Below, piece by piece: positions 18,560 through 27,423 of a stretch of DNA of 64,000 nt. How positions within the stretch are numbered: the first letter of the stretch is position 1; each line of letters opens with the position of its first letter. Origin of the DNA: Candidatus Hamiltonella defensa 5AT (Acyrthosiphon pisum) (GTDB lineage: Bacteria > Pseudomonadota > Gammaproteobacteria > Enterobacterales > Enterobacteriaceae); the NCBI RefSeq assembly GCF_000021705.1, contig NC_012751.1, positions 310,001 through 374,000 of the forward strand, in the 5' to 3' direction. The notes beneath the pieces are model-generated. The model saw nothing but the letters and a program-made list of their open reading frames with translations, was not told where the DNA came from and did not search any database. The position numbers and the translations under genes are program-made.

Positions 18560-19387
18560 TTACCCTCTTAATTCTTTGATGACTTTTAATTTAGGCATAA
18601 TTGTAGAGAGTTTATTTTCTTGACTAGAACCTTTCATAGGGACCAGGATCAAATCCCCTGATTGTTCCGTCATGAAAATAGTTTCTAAATCAGAAACTTT
18701 AATACTGACATCAATATAACCTAGCGTATAATTTTTGTTATTTTTATTTATTTTTGATGATTCTTCATCAGAATATTTTTTTATACTCACAATTTGTATA
18801 TCAGGAATAATCTTTGTAAGGACATAATCTTGATTATTGTTAGTAGAGCTATTATTTGATTTAATAGAAATATGGTCAGGGTTATTTATCTGGTTTGAAT
18901 TTGAACTTTCTGCAGTTCTGAGTTGCAAAGAAACATGATCTCCAGGATGAAATAAATTAAGTAAATACTGATTTTTTTTACCTATCTTAAAAGTATAGAT
19001 CATTTTTCCTGATTCTAAATTAAATTTTATAAAATCCGGGCTTTCCGGTTCCGCTATCATTGTTCTTGTAATATAAGCATTTTTTTCTAAATTATTTTTT
19101 AACAAAAATCCTTCAATCGAAGACAAAGGAGATAAGTTATTTTTAACTAAAGGGCTAGATTCAGGAAGTTCTTGATGACTCAAAATATAATCTTTATTGT
19201 TTAATAAAGCCCCAATCGCCAGATTTTCTTTTGCTTTAGCCAATAAAACATACACTTTCTTTTCGCTGATCACATTGGTGGCATTAGTGATCAAATCTTT
19301 TTTATCGTCTTTATTATTTGTGAGTAATCCAAAAACACCAATCACAATAATTAATATAGAAAATAGTAACACTACTCTATAATTCAT
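18560..19387 (-). CDS. rcpC: Tad pilus assembly protein RcpC (CpaB-like)
   Basis: A 275-residue protein with an N-terminal membrane anchor (about 5-24) and an SAF/CpaB-like periplasmic region (about 45-215), including ENLAIGALLNNKDY and HPGDHVSLQLR. RcpC is thought to bridge the secretin to the periplasm and help pilus stability. An asparagine and serine rich loop around 165-182 (SNSNQINNPD, SNNSSTNNNQ) looks like low-complexity insertion. It follows the broken tadV by 52 bases and precedes rcpA by five. Confidence 0.8.
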   Translation of the reverse strand: MNYRVVLLFSILIIVIGVFGLLTNNKDDKKDLITNATNVISEKKVYVLLAKAKENLAIGALLNNKDYILSHQELPESSPLVKNNLSPLSSIEGFLLKNNLEKNAYITRTMIAEPESPDFIKFNLESGKMIYTFKIGKKNQYLLNLFHPGDHVSLQLRTAESSNSNQINNPDHISIKSNNSSTNNNQDYVLTKIIPDIQIVSIKKYSDEESSKINKNNKNYTLGYIDVSIKVSDLETIFMTEQSGDLILVPMKGSSQENKLSTIMPKLKVIKELRG

Positions 19388-19439
19388 TTTGGTTTTATTC
19401 CCTTTTTTTAAATAAATGATTTAAAAAAATTAAAAATAC

Positions 19440-19863
19440 TTAATAAGTAATACTTAATAAAAATCCTAAGGCAATGGCAACCCCATAAGGGATCCCTCTT
19501 TTTTTTATGTCAGAAAAAGAAATCAACATTCCTAAAAGCAGAACCAATAAACCACAGATTGAAGTGTAAAATATAAAATTTAAAATTTGTAAATGATTTA
19601 AACCCAATATTAAGGCGGTTATTAATTTAATATCCCCACCGCCCATCAGGCCAAGAACAAAAATAAAAAAACCTAATCAATAAAAAAATAAAAGGCACTT
19701 AAAAAAATTGATATTTTCATTAAAAAAGTACCCATATAAAATGCTTGTCACCGCAATCATGAAGACTAATTTATTACTGATGAGGCGATATTTGATATCG
19801 GTGTAACAAACAATCGATAGTTCAAAAAAAAAGACTGATTAAAAAAAACGGTAATATTTCCAT
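19440..19863 (-). pseudogene. tadV: Tad prepilin peptidase TadV, broken
   Basis: TadV cleaves the Flp, TadE and TadF prepilins. Both active-site blocks survive: CYTDIKYRLISN near the N-terminus and GLMGGGDIKL further on, each with the catalytic aspartate. Two lesions break the gene. A run of nine A on the plus strand (19824-19832) is one base too long for the frame starting at ATG 19863, and a TGA (19677-19679) sits where FFYWLGFF would be expected, probably from TGG. With both repaired the product would be 140 residues. It lies directly downstream of flp, its normal place. Confidence 0.85.
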
Positions 19864-20047
19864 ATAAAAATATTCTTATTAAATAAGATACCTTCTTAAA
19901 ATCTACAAAACTGAAATATAAAATCTCAAAACTCTCACTTTAAATACAATCTCAATTCTATTTTATAGAGTGATAATACACTTAAAATTTTTAAGAAGAT
20001 AACCCACATTGAAAAATTTTTTTAAGATGTCTGAATGATGGATTACT

Positions 20048-20287
20048 CTAATTACTACCACCACCTGCACCTGCACCAGCACTAGAAGTAGAAGTAGTAA
20101 TAGCTGGGATATTCTCCACACCATCTTTAATCAATTTTTCCAACGGTGTCTTAAGAACTGCTCCTAATCCGACTACAACACCAATAAGTATGACATACTC
20201 AACAAGCGTTGCTCCACGCGTATCTTTTATAAATTGCCTGAAATAAGTTTGACAAAAAACGTAGGGTTTAATAAAAATGTTTCTCAT
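20048..20287 (-). CDS. flp: Flp type IVb pilin
   Basis: The 79-residue prepilin carries the Flp signature: DTRG before the cleavage point, then ATLVEYVILIGVVVGLG, with the conserved EY pair. After processing the pilin would be about 55 residues, ending in a glycine and serine rich tail (SAGAGAGGGSN). It is the main subunit of the adhesive Flp pilus. A good GAGGG ribosome binding site lies upstream of the ATG. It is first in the flp-tad operon. Its processing needs a prepilin peptidase, and tadV next door is broken. Confidence 0.92.
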   Translation of the reverse strand: MRNIFIKPYVFCQTYFRQFIKDTRGATLVEYVILIGVVVGLGAVLKTPLEKLIKDGVENIPAITTSTSSAGAGAGGGSN

Positions 20288-20773
20288 GATTTTTCCCTCT
20301 TTTATATATAAGATAATAAGAGTTTATATATTATGTTGTTATATTCACAAATTATACTTTTTTATAAATAAAATTTATTTTTAATACACTCAATTTATTT
20401 AAAAAAATGAATGAATCTCAAAAAAAATTTATTGATCTTTTGTAATGTTGATTTTAAAAAACAACAAAAATAAACAAGAATAATTTTAAAAAATCCTACA
20501 TCATTCATCAGGCAATAGAAATGAATTTTGATAGCACTGTTAATAAAATTAATATTGGCATAGTCTCTGCTTTTATCTTTGTATCAGACTAAAAAAAGAA
20601 AGTTTATCTCAAGATTGGGTTTTTTAGATTGCCATATCAGTAAAAATAGATTTTTTTAGAATCGAATTTAAAGAATTATGTTATTATCACAGCATCTATT
20701 TCAGTTGAGTATTTAATCAAATCGTTCACGACATGCATTATTCTTAATATATGTGTTACAAGGATTCAAAATA
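20288..20773. other. Divergent control region between flp and tolC
   Basis: About 486 very AT-rich bases hold the promoters of the leftward flp-tad operon and rightward tolC. On the minus strand a perfect TATAAT (plus 20351-20356) lies about 64 bases upstream of the flp start, but no good -35 is seen 17 bases away. A 23-codon frame (20521-20592) lacks a ribosome binding site and resembles nothing known. The AT-richness would suit H-NS type silencing, which is inference only. Confidence 0.35.
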
Positions 20774-22153
20774 ATGAAAAAAAAGCGTCATTTTTTTTTA
20801 ATTGGATTAAATTTGCTGTGCTTTAGTTCACTCAGTGAAGCTGAAAATTTGCTACAGGTTTATCAGCAAGCAAAAAGCAGTAATCCTGATTTACGTAGTG
20901 CAGCAGCAGAACGAGATATAGCATATGAAAAAATCAATGAATCACGTAGTTCCCTGTTGCCTCAGATAGGTTTAAGTGGTCTTTATGGTTATCAGGAAGG
21001 CTTGAGAAGTAACACAAATTTGAAATCTAACAAAGCGACCGCTTCATTACAATTAAGACAAACTCTTTTTAATATGTCGAAATGGCGAGAAATGACGTCT
21101 AATCAAAAATCAGCGGGTATCCAAGAGGTTGATTTTCAGGTCAAAGAGCAAAAATTATTGCTGAGCACCGCAACGGCTTATTTTAACGTATTGAGAACTA
21201 TTGATATCTTGTCCTTTACCGAGTCAAGAAAAACAGCGATTTATCGGAAATTAGATGAAACAACACAACGATTGAACGTTGGATTGGTCGCAATCACAGA
21301 TGTGCAAAACGCCCGTGCTGATTATGACATGATTTTAGCTGATGAGGTGAAAGCTCGTAATGAGCTTGATAATGCTTTGGAAGCATTGCGTGAAATCAGT
21401 GGGGGTGATTATGCTTCCTTGAGCACTGTTAATGTAGATCGCCTTAAGGTTTCTCGCCCCGAGCCCGTTAACCAGCTCGTTAAAGAAGCAGAACAAAAAA
21501 ACCTGGAATTACTGGTTGCCCGTCTATCTCAAGATTTCGCGCGTCATCAAATTAAATTGGCACAAGCGGGTCATATGCCAACCCTGAATTTAAATGCTTC
21601 CAGTGAATTCAGCAACATCTATAAAAGGAAAGGGCCTTCGAGTGAAAAGAGTTATAACGGGGAAAATAGCGTGAGTATTAATTTAGATATTCCACTGTAT
21701 CAAGGAGGGTTTACCCATTCTAAAGTTGAGCAAGCTCAACATAATTTTGTCAGACTCAGTGAAAAATTGGTCAGTAAAAAGCGAGAAGTGTTTAAAAACC
21801 TTCGCTCTTCGTTTAATAATATTTCGGCTGCCATCAGTGGTATTAATGCTTATCAACAAGCTGTTGTTTCTGCAAAAAGTTCATTAAATTCGATGGAAGC
21901 CGGTTATAATGTCGGGACGCGTACTATTCTTGATGTATTAAAATCGACCTATGAGCTTTATGACGCTAAGCAAAAGCTTTCTAATGCACGTTATGATTAT
22001 TTGATTAATACATTAAACATAAAATATAGTTTGGGTACTTTAAACGAGTCAGATTTAGCCTCAATTAATAACCTGTTAGAAAAATCTGTTTCTACCTCTG
22101 CGACTACATTGGCTCCTGAAGTTTCAACATTAACGAAGAAAAGAAAATTTTAG
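20774..22153 (+). CDS. tolC: Outer-membrane efflux and type I secretion channel TolC
   Basis: TolC is the trimeric outer-membrane duct used by drug efflux pumps and type I secretion. The mature region starts EAENLLQVYQQAKSSNPDLRSA, after a signal peptide ending SSLSEA. Two repeated halves are visible, each with the helix patterns TATAYFNVL, VGLVAITDVQNARADYD and, in the second, SLNSMEAGYNVGTRTILDVL. The start is ATG 20774 with AAGGA upstream; a GTG at 20753 would add seven residues. At 459 residues it lacks most of the variable C-terminal tail of E. coli TolC (493). Confidence 0.95.
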   Translation: MKKKRHFFLIGLNLLCFSSLSEAENLLQVYQQAKSSNPDLRSAAAERDIAYEKINESRSSLLPQIGLSGLYGYQEGLRSNTNLKSNKATASLQLRQTLFNMSKWREMTSNQKSAGIQEVDFQVKEQKLLLSTATAYFNVLRTIDILSFTESRKTAIYRKLDETTQRLNVGLVAITDVQNARADYDMILADEVKARNELDNALEALREISGGDYASLSTVNVDRLKVSRPEPVNQLVKEAEQKNLELLVARLSQDFARHQIKLAQAGHMPTLNLNASSEFSNIYKRKGPSSEKSYNGENSVSINLDIPLYQGGFTHSKVEQAQHNFVRLSEKLVSKKREVFKNLRSSFNNISAAISGINAYQQAVVSAKSSLNSMEAGYNVGTRTILDVLKSTYELYDAKQKLSNARYDYLINTLNIKYSLGTLNESDLASINNLLEKSVSTSATTLAPEVSTLTKKRKF

Positions 22154-22222
22154 GCCTGGGAATAGCGCGCCTACAAAACCGCAGACGAGAAATTCTTGTC
22201 AGTTGGAGACGGGGCCTAAAAT
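22147..22222. repeat. Long-range inverted repeat at the tolC stop codon
   Basis: ATTTTAGGCC (22147-22156, containing the tolC stop) is repeated inverted as GGCCTAAAAT (22213-22222). The 56 bases between include GC-rich GCGCGCC, unlike the AT-rich surroundings. It could fold in the 3' end of tolC mRNA. No U-run follows, so it is not a standard terminator. Confidence 0.45.
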
Positions 22223-22230
22223 CGGGGTCT

Positions 22231-22273
22231 ATAAGATGTTTTTTTCTGATGTGAAAATAAAAAAACATCTTAT
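22231..22273. terminator. 15-bp inverted repeat between tolC and crr
   Basis: ATAAGATGTTTTTTT (22231-22245) and AAAAAAACATCTTAT (22259-22273) form a perfect 15-bp stem with a 13-base loop. The right arm includes the crr stop codon. Lying between convergent tolC and crr, it may serve as a two-way terminator, though the T run lies inside the stem rather than after it. Confidence 0.5.
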
Positions 22274-22782
22274 TTTCTAATACGAAGAATAGGCGTTTCA
22301 CCTGCTTTGACTTGACCTGTGAGTTTTATCATCTCTTTCATTTCGTCCATATTAGAAATTACAACAGGCGTGAGACAGGATTTCGCTTTATTTAAAAGTA
22401 GCGGCAGATCAAATTCAAGAATCACCTCTCCTTTTTGAACATACTGGCCTTCTTTTCCAATACGTTTAAACCCTTCGCCTTTTAGCTCAACAGTATCAAT
22501 ACCAAAATGAACAAAAAGCTCAATACCATTATCGGATTGCATAGAAAAAGCATGATTGGTTTCAAAAATTTTTCCAATGGTGCCGTCAATCGGCGCTCTT
22601 ATTTTGCTGCCTGTAGGTTTGATAGCAATACCGTCACCTACAATTTTTTCAGCAAAAACAACATCCGGGACCTGTTCAATTGGAATAATTTCCCCAGATA
22701 TAGGAGAATAAATATCAATGATTCTATTTAATTGTTTATCATCTGATGAAAGCCATGATTTTAATTTATCGATCAACCCCAT
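22270..22782 (-). CDS. crr: Glucose-specific PTS enzyme IIA
   Basis: EIIA-Glc takes phosphate from HPr, passes it to glucose permeases and signals sugar status. The 170-residue protein has the same fold-specific segments as E. coli Crr: VFAEKIVGDGIAIKPTG, and ELFVHFGIDTVELKG, whose histidine (about residue 91) is phosphorylated. His76-equivalent lies in ETNHAFSM. It follows ptsI after 136 bases, so it can be read from ptsH or from its own promoter. Intact. Confidence 0.96.
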   Translation of the reverse strand: MGLIDKLKSWLSSDDKQLNRIIDIYSPISGEIIPIEQVPDVVFAEKIVGDGIAIKPTGSKIRAPIDGTIGKIFETNHAFSMQSDNGIELFVHFGIDTVELKGEGFKRIGKEGQYVQKGEVILEFDLPLLLNKAKSCLTPVVISNMDEMKEMIKLTGQVKAGETPILRIRK

Positions 22783-22862
22783 GATTTTTCTCCTAGATAT
22801 TAATCTTTAGTTCGGTATTTTAAGGCGATGCATCCTACAAATGAATAAGCGTGTGTTTTTAG

Positions 22863-22884
22863 AACAATAAGTATTTTTATTGTT
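22863..22884 (-). repeat. Small hairpin between ptsI and crr
   Basis: AACAATAA (22863-22870) pairs with TTATTGTT (22877-22884) over a six-base loop. It could reduce read-through from ptsI into crr or protect one part of the message, but the stem is AT-only and weak. Confidence 0.3.
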
Positions 22885-22918
22885 TCCAGGTTTCTTTGTG
22901 TAATAACGGTCTACAGTA

Positions 22919-24643
22919 TTATTTCGATTCCGTTTTAGAGAAACGGCTAAGCACATGCATAATATCTTCGGTGGTTGATTGACTCAGTACTTCTTCGGCG
23001 AGTTTTTTTGCTTCTGAAAATTTTGTTTTACGAATAATCCCCTTTATTTTGGGGATTGCAATCGCACTCATACTAAATTCATCCAGCCCCATGCCGAGTA
23101 GCAAACAGGCCGCACTTTTATCACCTGCAAATTCACCACACATGCCCGTCCATTTGCCTTCTGAATGAGAAGCATCAATGACCCTTTTTATTAAGTTGAG
23201 TACAGAAGGAGACATGGGATTATAAATATGGGCAATGAGTTCATTTCCACGATCAACTGCTAAAGTATATTGCGTCAAATCATTTGTGCCGATACTAAAG
23301 AAATCCACTTCTTTTGCAAGGTGATGAGCATTAATAGCTGCAGAGGGTGTTTCTACCATAATGCCTATTTGAATTTTTTCATCAAAATTAATTTTTTTGC
23401 CGCGTAATTGTTCTTTCAATAATTCTATTTCTGATTTGAGTATGCGTATTTCTTCAACAGAAATAATCATCGGAAAAATGATTTTGAGTTTCCCAAAAGC
23501 AGAAGCCCGTAAAATAGCTCGTAATTGGGTATGTAATATATCTTTACGATCTAGGCTAATCCGAATCGCCCGCCACCCAAGAAAAGGATTCTGCTCTTTT
23601 GGAAGGTTCATATAGGGTAAATCTTTATCACCTCCGATATCCATGGTCCGAATGATCACAGGCTTTGGAGACATGGTTTCAGCGACAGCTTTATAGTTTT
23701 CAAATTGCTCCTGTTCTGTCGGAAAATCATTCCGATTCATAAAAAGGAATTCCGTACGATACAGCCCAATGCCTTCTGCGCCATTATTTTTAGCACCAGG
23801 GATATCATTTTCAGTACCAATATTGGCAAAAATTTCAACTTGATGCCCATCGTGAGTCACGGCGGGTAAATTTTTTAACTGAACGAGTTCTTCTTTTTCA
23901 GTCATGTATTGATGTTTAAGCTCCATTAACTTATTGATAATATCTTGAGTGGGATTGACATAAACTCTGTTATTAATACCATCAAGAATTAAATTATCCC
24001 CATTTTTGATTTGTTTTGTGGCATCTTTAGTGCCAACAATAGCGGGTAATTCAAGTGAACGAGCCATAATAGAAGTATGAGAAGTACGGCCACCCAAATC
24101 AGTGATAAACCCCAACACTTTTTCAAGATCAAGTTGTGCGGTTTCAGAAGGGGTTAAATCTACAGCCACTAAAATGACCTCTTCCGTCATGCTACCCAGA
24201 TCAGTGACAGGCAAGCCAAGCATATTTTTAAGAAGACGTTTGCCAATATCACGTATATCAACAGCCCGCTCTTTCAGATATTCATCATCCAGTTCTTCCA
24301 ACTCTTTAGCTTGAGCTTCAATCAAAAAATGAACAGCAGAATCAGCAGACACATTTTTATTTTTAATGCGATGGATGACATCTTTTTCAAATTCTTCATC
24401 TTCTAATAGCAGGATGTGGCCGTCAAAAATGACGGCTTTTTCTTCGCCTAATGTCATCTTTGCTTTCGCTCTTATGGCTGCAAGTTGTTCAGAAGATTTC
24501 GTACGAGCGCTTATGAAACGATCGATTTCAAAATCGATCAGCGCTGGAGAAATATGATTCGAATTGATGGTGATTTCATTTTCTACTAGCAAATAGGCTT
24601 TAGCAAAAGCTATCCCCTCGGACACTAAAATACCTGAAATCAT
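22919..24643 (-). CDS. ptsI: PTS enzyme I
   Basis: Enzyme I transfers phosphate from phosphoenolpyruvate to HPr, starting the sugar PTS. The 574-residue product aligns without gaps in its N-terminal half to E. coli PtsI. The phosphohistidine is H189 in GGRTSHTSIMARS. The PEP-binding C-terminal barrel shows GAEGIGLYRTEFLFM, IRTMDIGGDK and GTNDLTQYTLAVDRGN, and the active-site cysteine is in KWTGMCGEFAG. It starts at ATG 24643, 51 bases after ptsH. Confidence 0.97.
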   Translation of the reverse strand: MISGILVSEGIAFAKAYLLVENEITINSNHISPALIDFEIDRFISARTKSSEQLAAIRAKAKMTLGEEKAVIFDGHILLLEDEEFEKDVIHRIKNKNVSADSAVHFLIEAQAKELEELDDEYLKERAVDIRDIGKRLLKNMLGLPVTDLGSMTEEVILVAVDLTPSETAQLDLEKVLGFITDLGGRTSHTSIMARSLELPAIVGTKDATKQIKNGDNLILDGINNRVYVNPTQDIINKLMELKHQYMTEKEELVQLKNLPAVTHDGHQVEIFANIGTENDIPGAKNNGAEGIGLYRTEFLFMNRNDFPTEQEQFENYKAVAETMSPKPVIIRTMDIGGDKDLPYMNLPKEQNPFLGWRAIRISLDRKDILHTQLRAILRASAFGKLKIIFPMIISVEEIRILKSEIELLKEQLRGKKINFDEKIQIGIMVETPSAAINAHHLAKEVDFFSIGTNDLTQYTLAVDRGNELIAHIYNPMSPSVLNLIKRVIDASHSEGKWTGMCGEFAGDKSAACLLLGMGLDEFSMSAIAIPKIKGIIRKTKFSEAKKLAEEVLSQSTTEDIMHVLSRFSKTESK

Positions 24644-24694
24644 TAGATTTCCTTATTTTTTATAAAAAATTTTAACGTTAAAACAGTCGAGGCT

Positions 24695-24952
24695 TTACTT
24701 AAGTTCTGCCAGTAATTTGACTAAATATTCAACCGCCTTTTTTTCGTCTTCACCCTCAGCTGATATAACAATACTAGTACCTTCAGCCAAACCTAAAGTT
24801 TGCAATTTAAACAGGCTTTTGGCACTGGCACTTTTTCCGTCTGAAATGACTTTAATATCACATTTAAATTGTTTTGCTTCTTTAACAAATTGGGCAGCTG
24901 GACGTGTGTGTAAACCATTCGGAGCTTCAATAGTAACTTCTTGTTCAAACAT
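24695..24952 (-). CDS. ptsH: PTS phosphocarrier protein HPr
   Basis: HPr carries phosphate from enzyme I to the sugar-specific IIA proteins. The 85-residue sequence shows the active-site histidine H15 in NGLHTRPA and the regulatory serine region SAKSLFKLQTLG (about 43-54). It heads the ptsH-ptsI-crr unit. Intact and of standard length. Confidence 0.97.
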   Translation of the reverse strand: MFEQEVTIEAPNGLHTRPAAQFVKEAKQFKCDIKVISDGKSASAKSLFKLQTLGLAEGTSIVISAEGEDEKKAVEYLVKLLAELK

Positions 24953-25123
24953 TCTGTTTACCTAAGTTGCAAAATTATAATGAAATTACACTTGTTATCA
25001 GTTCTCGGCTCTTGTCAGTTTTCGATTATTATGTCTGGATTTTCTCCTGCTTAATATCCTGGCTGACAAGCTGCCATCCCTCTTTTTAGGATGGATATCA
25101 ATCAGACCCAGAGGTCATGTTTT

Positions 25124-26920
25124 TTAACGAGCCACTCCTGCGAATGAACGACGATGCTGAGCATCATACGGACGATTTTGATCGCTGAGTGAACGAGTTG
25201 ATCGCCTCTCTGATGATGGGCGACGTTCCCGTCGCTCCTCCGGACAATCACCTAAAAGTTTAATATTGATAGGCTTATTGAGAATATGTGTACGAGTGCA
25301 ATGAGACACAATGTTTTTGTGCATTTCTTTTGGCAGCTCGATGGTCGAATGGGAGGGAAACAAGCTGATGTTGCCAATATAACGGCTGCTGATATCACCT
25401 TCATTTGCAATGGCCCCCACTATGTGACGAATCTCTACACCATCATTACGACCCACTTCGATACGATACAGTTGCATTTCTCCAATATCGCGTCGTTCTC
25501 GGTAAGAAGGGCGTTCAGACGAGTCACGATAATCACGCCGGCGATGAGTTGAACGGACCTCTCTTTCATGACATTCGCGACGCGCTGAACGAACAGGATC
25601 TGGCGGTAAAATTAACGGACGCTCACTCTGGGCCATTTTTAGCAAAGCGGCTGCAATCATTTCTAAATCAAATGGTTCTTCTGGCCGTAATTTTTTCAGC
25701 AAAGTTTTATACATTTCCAAATCACTGCTTTCAATGTGTTGTCTGACTGTAGCGGCAAATTTTTCTAATCGACGTTGGCTGAGTAATTCTGCCTTGGGTA
25801 ACTGAATCTCCGGAATAGGCTGTTTTATAACACGTTCAATATTTTTTAATAAACGGCGCTCGCGATTTTCAACAAATAACAAGGCCCGCCCCGCCCTACC
25901 GGCTCTTCCTGTACGACCAATACGGTGAACATAAGACTCAGAATCCATGGGAATATCATAATTAACAACAAGACTAATACGATCAACGTCCAAGCCTCTT
26001 GCGGCTACATCAGTAGCAATTAAAATATCTAAACGACCATCTTTTAATCGCTCTAAAGTTTGTTCACGTAAAGATTGGTTCATATCACCGTTTAACGCCG
26101 CACTGTTATAACCACTGTCTTCCAATGCTTCTGCGACTTCCAGTGTAGCGTTTTTTGTTCGTACAAAAATAATAGCAGCATCAAAATCTTCTACTTCTAA
26201 AAAACGAACTAAAGCTTGATTTTTACGCATACCAAACACAGGCCAGTAACTTTGATTGATATCAGGTTTAGTGGTGACATTAGAATGAATGCGAACTTCT
26301 TTTGGCTCTTTCATGAAACGGCGAGTAATGCGGCGAATGGCGTCTGGCATAGTCGCAGAGAAAAGTGCTGTTTGATGTTCGGCGGGGATTTTAGCCAGGA
26401 TGTTTTCCACATCTTCTATAAATCCCATACGCAGCATTTCATCAGCTTCATCCAATACCAGACCTGTCAACGAAGATAAATTCAAAGTGCCTCGTTTTAG
26501 GTGATCTAATAAACGCCCTGGGGTACCCACCACAATCTGTGGTCCTTGACGTAAAGCTTTTAATTGAACGTGATACGGTTGCCCCCCATAAAGTGCTAAT
26601 ACGTTAATGCCTTTCATATACTTGGAAAAATTGGTTAATGCTTGAGCAACTTGAACAGCGAGTTCACGGGTGGGTGCTAACACCAGAATTTGAGGGGCTT
26701 TGATATCAGGTTTAATATTCTGTAAAAGAGGTAAACCAAAAGCCGCTGTTTTTCCGCTTCCGGTTTGTGCCATTCCGAGCACATCAGAACCGTTTAGCAG
26801 ATGCGGAATGCATTCCAATTGGATAGGAGAAGGTTTTTCGTATCCTAAATCAGTAAGAGCAGAAAGAATAGATGGGGACAGCCCCAATTTAGAAAAAGAG
26901 ATAGGTAACTCAATCGTCAT
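25124..26920 (-). CDS. deaD: DEAD-box RNA helicase DeaD (CsdA)
   Basis: DeaD unwinds RNA in ribosome assembly and cold adaptation and can join the RNA degradosome. The 598-residue protein shows the full motif set: AQTGSGKT, PTRELAVQ, VGTPGRLLDHL, DEADEMLRMGF, SATMP, IIFVRTKN, ATDVAARGLDV and HRIGRTGRAGR. A DbpA-like RNA-binding domain follows (about 480-560) with GAIANEGDISSRYIG. The arginine-rich tail is shorter than in E. coli (629 residues). ATG 26920 is the start by homology, with GAGG upstream; an in-frame ATG at 26935 is less likely. Confidence 0.96.
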   Translation of the reverse strand: MTIELPISFSKLGLSPSILSALTDLGYEKPSPIQLECIPHLLNGSDVLGMAQTGSGKTAAFGLPLLQNIKPDIKAPQILVLAPTRELAVQVAQALTNFSKYMKGINVLALYGGQPYHVQLKALRQGPQIVVGTPGRLLDHLKRGTLNLSSLTGLVLDEADEMLRMGFIEDVENILAKIPAEHQTALFSATMPDAIRRITRRFMKEPKEVRIHSNVTTKPDINQSYWPVFGMRKNQALVRFLEVEDFDAAIIFVRTKNATLEVAEALEDSGYNSAALNGDMNQSLREQTLERLKDGRLDILIATDVAARGLDVDRISLVVNYDIPMDSESYVHRIGRTGRAGRAGRALLFVENRERRLLKNIERVIKQPIPEIQLPKAELLSQRRLEKFAATVRQHIESSDLEMYKTLLKKLRPEEPFDLEMIAAALLKMAQSERPLILPPDPVRSARRECHEREVRSTHRRRDYRDSSERPSYRERRDIGEMQLYRIEVGRNDGVEIRHIVGAIANEGDISSRYIGNISLFPSHSTIELPKEMHKNIVSHCTRTHILNKPINIKLLGDCPEERRERRPSSERRSTRSLSDQNRPYDAQHRRSFAGVAR

Positions 26921-27117
26921 GTAAAAATGCCTCATTAAAAATGGCGGCCAGTCTACATAACTTGTCGAAAAAAAATGGAATGATTTTCATTGAAAAGTGT
27001 GAACTGGCTCAAATTAAATTATAAAAAATAACAATGATCTACTAGTTAGGTATATAGTTAGGGGTAAAACAAAAATAAATCAGTTGGGGGCGTATTTAGT
27101 TTTGTTTTTAATGCTTT

Positions 27118-27232
27118 ACCCTCTAATAAATGCGCCTGTTTTTGACCCATCAGTGCCAATCCTGACAATTCACATCGAAGGCTTCATAGACAGTATCAAA
27201 ATTTGTGTCTGTGTTAAATGAGTTCCTAAATC
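27118..27232 (-). pseudogene. nlpI: Eroded remnant of lipoprotein gene nlpI
   Basis: In enterobacteria nlpI lies between pnp and deaD. Here that gap (26921-27423) has no open gene, but minus-strand pieces match NlpI in the right order. DLGTHLTQT (27232-27206) and then NFDTVYEAFD (27203-27174), after a one-base frame change, resemble LGIYLTQAGNFDAAYEAFD of E. coli. LSGLALMGQKQAHLLEG (27168-27118) resembles the C-terminal LELSLLGQDQDDL. About 160 residues between them are gone, as is the N-terminus. NlpI is a TPR lipoprotein that steers peptidoglycan hydrolase turnover. I see nothing else in this 500-base gap beyond likely deaD control sequences. Confidence 0.6.
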
Positions 27233-27423
27233 CTTAAAATAGTTAAATTTTTAAAATCTATCAGGAAATCTCCAATCCTTAAAAAAGAATTACGTTCAAA
27301 CAATCAGAAACAAAGGGGCCGTATTATACAGCACTCCTCTCTGATATAAAAGCTGCACTTGATTTGGCGCCCTGTTATGCGCTTTTATTGAATGCGCCTA
27401 CCCTAAATTAATTTAAAAAATTT

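Noticed and set aside
20521..20592. 23-codon frame upstream of tolC
   Set aside because: No ribosome binding site, no similarity, and short enough to occur by chance in AT-rich DNA.
25075..25105. CCATCC/GGATGG stem as the deaD terminator
   Set aside because: No T run follows on either strand and the stem is only six pairs.
25405..25746. 113-codon frame antisense to deaD
   Set aside because: It is fully inside a conserved helicase gene and its composition mirrors the deaD codons; no start signal.
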